Below the pieces are notes generated by a model. The model did not search any database and was not told the DNA's origin. It worked only from the letters and a program-made list of their open reading frames with translations. Positions 1 to 11,200 of a DNA stretch of 64,000 bases are shown here, piece by piece (within the stretch, counting starts at the first letter, position 1; every line of letters starts with the position of its first letter). Source of the stretch: Phlebotomus papatasi. Lineage: Eukaryota > Arthropoda > Insecta > Diptera > Psychodidae. The translations under genes and the position numbers were made by a program. The stretch covers positions 78,058,627 through 78,122,626 of the forward strand of contig NC_077223.1 of NCBI RefSeq assembly GCF_024763615.1. Reading direction: 5' to 3'.

Positions 1-439
1 ATAAAGAGAAGAAAAAATCCTGCCTCCACCCAGGCTGGAACGGGTGGTCTTTCATGTTAACAAAAGTACTCTTTGAAAGGGGAAGGGTGGAAGGTTGAAA
101 TTGGGGGGGGGGGTAAGATTAAGATTTGTCTATGGTTCGGTTAAAACCTTTATCGGTTCCGCTGCATCCAGACCACTAATTTGGGCCCATTATGCACTCC
201 CCATTTCCATTCTATCTTCACCCCCAAGGCGGTCCTCCAACTCCATATCTCGGCTTCTGTATGCCTGAGGTACACACACAGTGGCGTTTTTATATTATGG
301 AAGACCAGCCTTGGTTGAATCAGTTGCAGTGAATGTGTATTTGTACCGAAAGATCTCTTTATGCCGAACTGGTTTTTGTACCAGCCTTTCTTGTTTAGGC
401 GGTTCATTGTCAATGCATAAAAATTACTTTTTCATCCAT

Positions 440-548
440 TCACTGGACTAATTCGATACGGCTGCTGAAAAATCTGCAGCTTCCGAGTTTCGAATTCGAG
501 ACCTCACAATCAGGCTACTCTACTAACTGATCCACTGAGGCTCTCCCT
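440..548 (-). repeat. tRNA-derived SINE head
   Basis: Read on the minus strand, the segment opens GAGCCTCAGTGGATCAGTTA followed by GTAGAG (A-box-like) and about 35 nt later has TCGAATTCGAAAC (B-box-like). This spacing is that of a polymerase III internal promoter. No full cloverleaf forms, so it is a SINE rather than a tRNA gene. The tail is not defined and may extend toward 150. Confidence 0.45.
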
Positions 549-1149
549 TAAAAAAATGGGTTAAAAAATCAAGAATATACAGCTCCCTCTGTAGAACTCG
601 AGTAGTAAAAAATTACATGCAGGGAAAATGAGGCATCTTTCAAAAATATCCCTTTTTTCCTAAAGCTAATTTTGATCTTATAAACATGCTGACTTCACCA
701 TTTCCGCTCCTTTGATTTACCAATCGTATCAAGATTTTTATTACACTGTATGACTTGTGGCTATAAGTTTCAAAAATCTTTCTCAGCTGCATGTGGATCT
801 TTAGAATACCTTTCCAAAAATCAGAGAGGGATTCTTTTGTATTTTGCGAATAAAATCAATTACAGTGATATTCTCTGCGTTTAAATCACACATCTTTAAG
901 ACCTCAAAAATTTTTGGTGAATTAAAAAGGATTTGAACTCAAGATACTTACATCACTATACCCCTCAAACCATTCTCAACGCTTCAAATTTTGAAGTGCT
1001 TAGAGTAATGAAAAAAAAATGTTATTTTTTTAAATTTCCCCTATTATTGTAAGCAGAAGCGTCAATTTTTTTAAAGGGCAATTTTTGACGAAAATTGCTT
1101 CTAGTGTGTAGGCCCCATAAGAGAAAATGTAGAGTTCGATGTGCTAATA

Positions 1150-1545
1150 CACTGAGAAAAAAAGAGGGTGCGATTAACTTTTTTTCCTCATAATTTTAAC
1201 ACTTTTTGGGTGTAAACATATCGTCGGTTGCGTCTACCTCTGTCGTATCTGCGTTTCTTTTGTGTCAGCATTTCACGCAAGAGGGGACGTCTGTATTGTA
1301 GTTGCTCCGAATGCAGATACAAAACAAATGCAGATACGACAGAGGTAGCCGCAACCAACGATATATCAACATTTTTTAATGTTAATTTTACACCTTTTCA
1401 AGGGTAAAATTAACATGAAAAAGGGTACATTTAACCCCTAATACACCTAAAAAGCATAATATTTACACCGATTTCGGATCAATAATGCAGGGTAAAATTA
1501 ACATTTCCGGAATGTTATTTTAACGTTTTCGGATTTCTCTCAGTG
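1150..1545 (-). mobile_element. CACTGAG-type MITE carrying a nested element (copy 1)
   Basis: The ends are CACTGAG and CTCAGTG, with the family's internal landmarks (GTGTAAAAATAT, GGGTAAAATTAACAT, ACATTTCCGGAATGTT). It is interrupted at 1218-1364 by a second palindromic element. Without the insert the length is about 250 bp, like the other copies. Confidence 0.8.
1218..1364. mobile_element. ATATCGTCGGTTG-type palindromic element nested in a MITE
   Basis: It starts ATATCGTCGGTTGCG and ends CGCAACCAACGATAT; about 45 bp at each end are near-perfect inverted repeats. It is inserted into the ATAT of the host MITE. A relative with the same terminal motif lies at 51719-51870, and a degenerate one near 16345-16400. 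Confidence 0.75.
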
Positions 1546-2269
1546 TATATAAACTGTCGTGACTTCATGTGTTATTATCGTGACTTCACAAAATTTTCCT
1601 TACACAGCATTTCTAATGATCTCAAAGGAAAATGCTACATATTCAAATTTGTATTGCACGAAGGAAGAAACTGATATTCTTGATAGGTTATAGGTTATAC
1701 TTTCAAGTCATTTTTATAAATAAAAGTTCCGATTTTATTTTATGAAAAAAAATAACCTGTTAGATATTTCTTTGTTTGAACATGACAAATGAAAAATAAA
1801 GTGTAATTCACTCAGTTTACAGATATTCGGATGATATTGGGACTGAAAATGACAGTCCCAATTTGTCAGTTTGACAGGTGTCATTCAAATATCCAAAAGC
1901 TTTGTAAAGGAAAAATTTAAACTATTTTAAATCCTTGTAGATTTTTTTATTGCAAATTTGGTTCTCCTTTAATGTTAAAAATGTATTTAAAGATAAAGTA
2001 TATTACAAAGACGATTTTTTTCTGAACTTCAAATTAAACTGTCCTGATACTTTTGTGCCTCACTGTCTTTCTCCCAAATGGATCATCTCAGAGCAAAGTG
2101 AGTGTGAGTGTTATAAATCTCTCTTGGATTCTCTCACAGTTGACAGATTACGCGCGCAAAGTGAGACAGTTTTTTGCATCTCCCTCCCACATCATTGGAC
2201 AATGTAAATCATCTGCACAGAAGTCGGTGTGTGCGTGGTGAATTCCCAAAGTGTTTGTTTATTTTGTCA

Positions 2270-5200
2270 ATGGAGCAGGACTCAAAAGTAGAATCCCGAA
2301 TGGCTGTGCCATCGTCTTTGACCACGGATGTCGTGGTGCCAGTAAAAGAGGAGGAAAATCTCCTGAACAAATCTCCAGTTTCCCAATTATCTGATCCCCA
2401 ACCATCCTCGTCCAGTCAGCTGGACGAAGCGATGGATGTGAAACAGGAGATCGATCGAGTTGATTTTATGCCTCAGCCATCCTCAAGCACATCCCCATCT
2501 ACGGGCGAGGGAAGTGTCAGAGAGGAGAAAGACATTAAAGTGAAGACGTCCAAGGACAGTGGACAACAAAGGAATAGTGCTAAGTCGAAGGGTCCCACGT
2601 CCGGGAAAGGAGACAGTGTGAGGTCATATGCTAATGGAAGTCTTCAGCCACCAACGGGTGGGAAACCTCTCATGGCTGCCCTCACTAAGAAGCTTTCAAA
2701 GCCTCGTGGTAGACCAAAGCGGAAGGCTCTTGTAAAAATGTATCAGAGTGAGGTGAGTTGTTTTTTAATTTCATACTCTCCATAAAATTATTTCCTTATT
2801 TATTATTATAAAATTAATATATAATATTTCATTAAGAAGAAATATTCCAGTTTTTTAATCGTTTTTGATGCCCTCGTAAAAGAGCTTTCATAAAATATAT
2901 TTGTCCGATAAATTATTGAGTCCTTTATTTTATTAAATTTAAAAGTTTAAACTTTAAAGGTTGTTTTAGATCCATTATCTGCAAGTCCTAATCTGGCTTT
3001 ATAGGCTTACATTTTCTTTATTTATTAAAATCTAATATATTGAAATAATTTTATAAAAACTCCTTGAAATACTTGAAAAAAAAGTAGGAAAGTCGATTAA
3101 AGACCGCTTAAGAACTAACTAGGGGAAAGTACTCTCCCTTCGAACGTTCATGCCTCCCAATAAAGTGAATTTTCTTTTAGTTTTCCTAAGAGACTTACAC
3201 GTTTCTATTAAATATTTGTTGGCTTATCATCAATTGTTGATAATTCCATGGTAATTTAGTTGCAAATCTTACAAAAAACAGAAGAAATTCACATTATTCG
3301 AAAGGCATGAACGTTCGAAGGGAGAGCACTTTCCCCTACTATACTGCAGTTACTACTGTTTCTGCGTGTAATTAAAGATCTTTCTTTTCTACGTTGACAT
3401 AATTTTATAAATAAATCTACAAATTATGGCGAAAATACAAGAAAACGAGAAGCTGACAACCCCTGTCTTAAGATTACGAATCGATGTGTTTTCCAAGCTC
3501 TTTTTAAAATACACTCTTTAATCGTAAGTTAACGGCTAACTTAACTTCTTAAAAATAATCACAAAATAAGAATTAATAAACTTTTGATTGAAAATTAATT
3601 TAGTTGAATTTTGATCAAGTTTTGAGTGAGGTGTCCCATATTTCACACTGGTTGGTCCCTTTCAGAGCTGTCCCATGCCCCATACCTTCCAAATTTTATC
3701 CTTAGTTGGATAAATAATAAGTTCGAACAATATAACGTGTGTTTGAATTGAATGCTTGTAAAAGAAATATGGCCAAAAGAAAAAATGTTTAGCCCAGTTT
3801 AAGAAGGCTTCAAGGTCCTAATTAACAACCAATTTTATTCGTTTATCATAATCTAATATATCATTTGGAGCACTCAATGGGTCAACTGGTAGAGTTATCG
3901 CTCAATGACGCAAGTGTCCTGGGTTCGAATTCTCATTAGGTTCCCAGGAATTTTTCTGGCATTAAAGGTGTCCGAATTACATCCAGTTAGCTTCATTGCA
4001 CTTGAATCCACAGGGCATGGGACTGACAACCCCATCGTTGTATAAGAAAAAATAATAATATAAGGCTTAAGCTCCTCTATGGAACCACCATTATTGTTGT
4101 GCCACCATTATTAATTAATAATAGATCATTTGCTCTTAATAATCCAATCTTAAATCAAAATTTTCCAAAAAATCTTGACTGATAAGAATTTAAAGATGTT
4201 AATCCATGTGGCTTAACATTAGGTCTGAAGCCCCTATAAGGGTCCAAAAAGACTCGGTTTGATCCTCAAGAATATTTAGTCTGTAAAATTTGGAAGTAAA
4301 GATTTATTAGATTTATTCCAAACCATCATACACTAAGGGGTTAATATCATCAATTAGATGTCCTTTGGTCCTTTGCGAAAAATTTTCTTCATCTGATCCT
4401 TTACTACTAAATTTTACAGGCTAAACATTCTCAAGATTCAACCTGGGTGTATTTTTGTCCTAATGTCCTGGACACACTTAATAAGGTTGATTCAACATTT
4501 TTGGTGAGGAGAGAAAATAAAAGATCACTCCAGCACCAGTTCAGGATATCGAATGCCGTTCTTTATTGAATACAATTTCAAAGAGACTGTGTGGTACAAA
4601 TAATGATCAATGATTGATTTACGGTCATGTCCCAAAAAATGTTTCACAACACAATTACATCTTAAGCTTAGAGACGGTTTAACGTAATTATAATCAAAAT
4701 AATGATTAGATTACTGAGAAACGGCTTAGTTAGTAGAAAACTGATGGGAATTTGCCAAATTACTATTTTGATTTACACAGTAAAAAATTGTGTGAGAAAT
4801 AAAGTTGTGTATGGGAAAAGTTGTGTAAATTCACAAGCACTATGGTTGTAAATTGTAAAATTACTATCATATTGGTGGTACGATACTAACATAATGCTAG
4901 TAAAATTATGCATTGTGTAATGAAATTTGTGTATGGGAAAATTTGTGTGAGAACTGTCAAAATTTCATTGTTTACTATTGCAATTTTTCTAAGATTTCAG
5001 ATAGATTTTGCATTTTTAACTGCCTAATTGTCTTCTGGAATCATTCATTGGATTCTTAAAATGTGCCTCAGTCGTGAAAAATTAGGAATAATTATGTAAT
5101 AACAGAAAACAGAGGAAGCATCATGTAAATTAGAAAAATTGACGATGCAACTCTTGGCCATTTGCTGAAGAGAAGTAAGCAAGTCGGTAGCGCAGGCAGA

Positions 5201-8200
5201 AAACACGAGACCATCAACGCAAAGATTATGGGTTCAAGTCTCAGACACTCTCTTATTTTTTTTCCTTTTTTTATTCTTTTTTCTTTTTTTTTCTTAGTTT
5301 AATACCGAGACATATCACAGATAATACAAATAAACCGAACAAAATTGCTCTACAATCAAAATTGTAGACAGGAAGCCATTTTATAAAATTTAAAATACAC
5401 AACTTTGCCAATACACAACATTGCCAATACACAAAACTTACAACCATAGCGCTCGTACAAAAATTACCAATCGTAGTGGTTGTAAAATTTTTTACTGTGT
5501 ACATTAACTCTTTCGCGTCCCACTTTTATTCAGCAGATGAATTCATGCAAAATTGAGTTTTTCCTAATGCTTTATGATCAAATATAATAGTTCAGAGAGG
5601 AAAAAAAAATTCCATTGCGTGAAAACTCGGAAAAACCCCGGGTCATATATGACCCTGTTGTCCTCAAGGGAAGTGTATTTACCATTTTCAAAATCTATAT
5701 CACGGGCTTTTTAAGAGTTTTTTTGCTTGAAATTGTTAATTTGGCCAAAACCTTGGCAAACTGGATTGTTTTGATGAACACTGTACTCCTGGTGTTCAAG
5801 GAATCTTCCTGGAAATCCCTTGAACAGTCACTGTCACAATATTTTGAGTGGTATTTGGCAAGAATAAACTTATCCACATATTTATTCACACACAATACAA
5901 TTGCACAATATGAGACGCTTGCAGAATACTCTAAAATATTGCAAAATATGTTATAATTCATCAGATATAAGATGAAATGTCCAGGAGCAAGATGTCCCAC
6001 CTGCATTTCACAAAGAAAAACAATGTCCCAACTACATTTCGCTGCAGGTTTGGGACGAAAACACTGTTACCCTTGGGGACTATAGGGTCATATATGACCC
6101 GGAAAATTCTACACGCTTTTCTGGAAAATTGAGAGTAGTTTACTATATCAAAATATGCAATATACAATCTTTGGATATTCTATTTTGTATTTCTAAAGAA
6201 CTTTTTGCTGAAAAAAATAAATGAATATAAAAAATTTTGAAAAAGAAAAGTCATTTCACAAAGTTCGAAATTCGTGATTTTTGATCTTAAATATTTTCTT
6301 TTCCTGAATATCTGGAGTCTTGAGAAAATTAGGCAAGAATCTCACATCCTTCTATAATGATGTCGTGCACAAACCGATAGATTTCAATTAATGTAAATAG
6401 TCAAAAGAAATTGTTTTTTCCCCGGGTCATATATGACCCTAATGACGCGAAAGAGTTAAGCCATCTCTCGACTTAAGTTGTAAGCGTGTCCAACACATAA
6501 GGGTTCGTAAAAATCTGAGGATTAAAGAAAGACGGCTTAGGCGTTTGTAAGGGCCTATATAGATTCAGGCTGATCTTCGAGAATATTTAACATTTAAAAT
6601 TTCGTAGTTGCAGATTAAGTAAAGCAAATTTGTGCAAAGGACCTCTAATCGATGATCAAGAGCCCAGTGTATGTGACACTGTGGGATAAATCTTTCCTGC
6701 CAATTTTTACAGGCTAAATATTTTCGCCTCCACATTAGAGAAATGTATGCCCATATTGAAGCAAATTTCCTACGCTTGGGTAGTAAAAACTCTTCAATAT
6801 GGACACAAATTTCTCTAGCGTGTAGACGCCATTAGTCTATTTGGACCCTAACATCACAAAGACAGAAAAACGAACAAGAATTGTTTTCTTTTTCTTTTTT
6901 TTTTGAAAAATATTCTGCTGTACATAATCAATCAAAAACCTAACCCTTTGGGAATAGAAAAAGATATACAGTAGACTCTTGCTCAATCGGCACTTTTTCA
7001 ATCGGGAGCAAAATTTTGTTGACAATTTTCACGCTGGATTTTAAATAAAATTTGTTTAAATTCACTGTAGTTCCTCTTATTTTATCATGATTCTTTATAA
7101 TCGAGCGCTTTTTGTGTAAGTTACAATGACTGATGCCCGAATCTCTCGGTAATTTAGATGACATTTTGCCCCATTTGCCCGATTGAGAGAGAGTCTACTG
7201 TCTTGAAAGTTGAAAGTATTGAGGTAAAGGGTAAATGGTGGAAAGCGAGACACTTAAGAAAAAAATTCAATTTCAAATGCATTTTTAAACTGAATAAATA
7301 ATTATTTTTTACCATTTTTTTGTATTATGGGATTCTTTGACAAACATTTTAACAGAATCTTAACAGTTGTTTTTAAATATTGCAACCGAATAATTGGAAA
7401 ATTCACGGAAATTAAAAAAAATAACACATTTTGAAAAGATGGACAAAATTTTGGAAAGTTGGACAAAAACTTTTAGAAAGTTGGACATAATGATATTAAT
7501 GACAAAATATCATACAAAATATGTAGAAAATCAAATGTTGAGGGTTTTCTCTGTATACTTGCACATTTGATGGTTATTCTAATCTCTCCTTTATGTCCGA
7601 GTAACGCTAAGTCCGAGGAGCGCTAATTACCAAGAACTTTCTCGACGTCCAAACAAAAAGGGGTTCTGTAAATTTCACAGACGCCTCGCGCTGTCCAGCA
7701 GTTATAGCTTTAAAACGGATGCAATTTTTAGCCCATTTCAATTCCCCATCCGATTAAATCCTTTTCCACTTGCTTTGAGAGTTCTGTAGAGGCTCCTATT
7801 TGTCTTTCTTCAGGAGTTTTTGCGATATTTACTATCCATTTTGTCAGAAAAAGTGGTCTTTGGAATCTGGAAATCTTTGCAGCCTTTTCCAGATTTTCTC
7901 CTTATCAGCTGCTAACTGCTGTTGCAATTATTTTTCCGGATACTTAAGGATCTTTGTCGTTCCTGTTAATATGATTTCAGTGCACAAAACCACCAAATTC
8001 ATTCACAAAATGAACTTGTCCAAGATTTCATAAAACTTGTTTTGAAAGCAACACGAAATTAAATCACTTTTCTCTCCTTTTTAAATGTAATATTTCACAA
8101 ATATTTTTTATTCACCTTTTAAATGGATGTATGTCCTTCGATTTTCACTGCGGACTTAACAATATTTCACAAATTATGCCGAAAAATCAAACAAAACACT

Positions 8201-11200
8201 TTGATATTTTCCCAGCAATTTCTATATGAAACGGAGATAATTTCAATGGGTCCCGGTCAAAATCCCGAAAGCCAAAATCCCGAATAGGCCAAAATCTCGA
8301 AAGCCAAAATCCCGAATTCTTAAAAGTATCATAGCTACTCCCACGATTGCACTCGCGCTTGCTGGAGGCAAAGGGAAATCTTCTGTGCCTTGGGAAATTA
8401 TTCTAAACATTTTCCTCCATATAATTTCATTCCCTTTCAGGATTTTAAAAATTCGGGATTTTGGCTTTCGCGATTTTGGCTTTCGGGATTTTGGCCTTTT
8501 CGGGATTTTGGCTTTCGGGATTTTGGCTGCCACCGAATTTCAATTCAATTTTTTCAATTCAATTCAATTTATTTTCATCTCATTACGTCTTTTTACCCCC
8601 CTTCCCATGCGTCCATCGCCGTCTTAGCGTTGATTCCAGTCTCCAGGACTAAACGATGGAAACGTCCTTTCACAGACTGTATGTTATTTGTTACAAAGTC
8701 ATTGTTACAATTACATTGGAAATAGGCCAGACATAAGAGAGAGTAGTAAAACCACTTCCGAGCCAAAAGGCTGTTTGGAAAAGTGGGTGTTTTTTATACT
8801 AAAAAAAACTACAAAAAAAAATTAACAAAAAATATCAATAACTATTAACTAAAATAGCTAATCACCGTAAAGCTGGGTCAAAAAAAGAGCCGGGAGTGAG
8901 GCACCACAAAAGTTCAAAAAGTCAAAAAATTTCAAAAGTTCAGAAATCAGCACTTCACTAGAGAAACACCTCCTAATGCACATATCTAGAGTATAAAATG
9001 TCATTCAGAACTGGAACCCCACCATCTAGAAAATGTCTAACAGCTTTTAAGTTCATTGGGTTCACTAATCTCCGGAGATTGTTGATAATGACAACTACCG
9101 TGTCAAAAGGTTATAAATATCACGCATGCAATACATTTTTTAAATTCTTCTTGCAAGTCACCCTTTGATTGTTTTATAATGATTTTTGCATTTTTAACTT
9201 CTCAAATAATCATAAAATTAAGTTTAATAATCTTTTTATCGAAAATTTAAATATTTAATTGATTTATTATCAAGTTTTTAAGGATGTGTCTCACATTCCA
9301 CACTGCTTTGTCCAACTTTCCAAACTGTCTCGTTTTAGGCAAACGACCCTAATATTGAAAAATCGGAAGATGGTGCAATTTGCATACTAAGCATAGTCTA
9401 AGAAAAAAAAAATTCAGAATTCTATTGCAATTATCATAGTTTTCATACATTTCAGGGTCCGTTAGTGCAATTTTTGATTTTTTTGATCAATAATATGTGC
9501 AATTAAACTGTTTTACCTAATTTATTATATAATTTGTGGTTCCGAGAATAGCAGAAATAGGAAACAATAAGTACCTAAGTCTGTAAGTGACATGTGTTAA
9601 TTATCATTTTTAGATAAGTGACAACAAGTTGGGCATCAAGTTGTGCATCAAGAAATCCGATGCGCCAACAATCAAGCAAAAGAGCAGCCGAAAACGTTCG
9701 CGAAAGTCCAAAGCACGGAGGGCGTCAGACAGTGATGATTCGGATTATGAGAAAAAGAGGCGGAAGGAATTGATTAAGCAACGAGCAAATAATAACACGG
9801 ACAAGGATAAGAAGGATGCAGATGAATTTGTGGAACCAGAAGAGCAGAGTTGCTGGGGTTCAACGCTGCCCAAAAATGTCCTGCATACCATTTTCCTCTA
9901 TGCCGTCCAGGAGGAGGGTTGCCTGCCCACGCTCATTAATTTGGGCAAGGTGTGTTCGCTGTGGTATGAAGTGTCCCTAAATTCAGCCCTCTGGCATACG
10001 TTGGATTTGAGTGCGTGGGTGAAGGATCGTTTCAAGACTGAGCTGAAGCTCAAGTGGTTCATTGAGAATCGGTTCAGAGGTTGTCAGGATGTCAATGTGT
10101 CCAATTGGAAGGTGACAAATGTTCAGTGTGTGCTGGAGAAGATGGTGGATGCATGTCCGAATTTGGTGGGAATTACTCTGGCTGGATGGAAGTTTCTGCT
10201 GTGTGACCATCTTAGCTATATTGTTGAGAACTTCAAGAAACTCCAGCGACTGGATCTGAGCTCGATTAATCTCGAGGCAAATGCCAATAAAACTGCCGTT
10301 GGTTTCACATCCCTATGCAATGCCATACAAGGACTCAATGAACGGCTGACGCATTTACTGTTGGCACACAATAAATTGGGTGGACTTCCGCAAATTATTT
10401 CGGCACTTTCCGTAAGTAGCATTACACGGTAAAAAATTTCGGCACGTATTTGTTCCAAAAATTAGCTCGTCCACGGACACCATAATTTTTGGCATAATCT
10501 TGTTCATTTTATGAGACTCAAAAAGATACCCAATATTAGTAACGAATTTGTTCCAAATTGTAGCTCGTCCACGGACACCATAATTTTTGGAACAAATTTG
10601 TACCTTCTAGGAGGAACAAAAAGATACCCAATATTAGTTATGAATTTGTTCCAATAAATAGCTCCCTCCTCTCACGCTCAGTCACCCGTCACCGAAGTGA
10701 AGAGGACGCCAAATCTGTGGCAATTTTCGTGCTACATGGTTTCACTTTTTTAATTCGCGATTCCCTTCCCCTCTTGCTGCCAGCACTCGCATATGATGTC
10801 GTCATGCACGCGTCTGTATAAAACACTCTTAAGTTGATTCTTATTTGATGTTCCTTATGAACTTTCGCCACCTAAATCCATCTCGACTGAAGTATAGGCC
10901 TTAATTGTAAGACGAAATCACTTACACGGATTTATTCCCGACAATTGGAACAAAAAGATTCCCCATATGAGTAACAATTTTGTTCCAAAAATTACCTCGT
11001 CCACGGACATCGAAAATTTTTGGAACAAATATGTTACAGATGTAGGAATAATATTGTTATAAAAAATATGTACCAATTTGTGCCAGAGAGTGGGAACAAA
11101 ACAGCCGAGTGCAACAAATTCTGTTCCAAATTTCGGGAACAAATTTGTATAAAACGAAATCAACTTAAATTTGTAGACATTCCACTGTATCAAAACGGTT

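Larger units (their letters stand above)
1..2269. other. Repeat-rich upstream region of the FBXL6-like gene
   Basis: No gene was recognised. It holds a tRNA-like SINE head in minus orientation (about 440-548), a nested pair of inverted-repeat elements (1150-1545), and AT-rich sequence. The stretch from about 2040 to 2269 is less AT-rich and is presumably the promoter/5' UTR of the FBXL6-like gene; no core-promoter motif is clear. Confidence 0.5.

Noticed and set aside
5615..5956. 113-codon ORF as a possible gene, with a similar ORF at 32607-32849
   Set aside because: Both lie entirely inside copies of one TTAA element, start in its terminal palindrome region and show no family features.
8243..8725. 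Overlapping ORFs with repeated FGFRDFG/KSRKPKS peptides
   Set aside because: They are translations of the repeated GGGATTTTGGCTTTC units of a foldback element.
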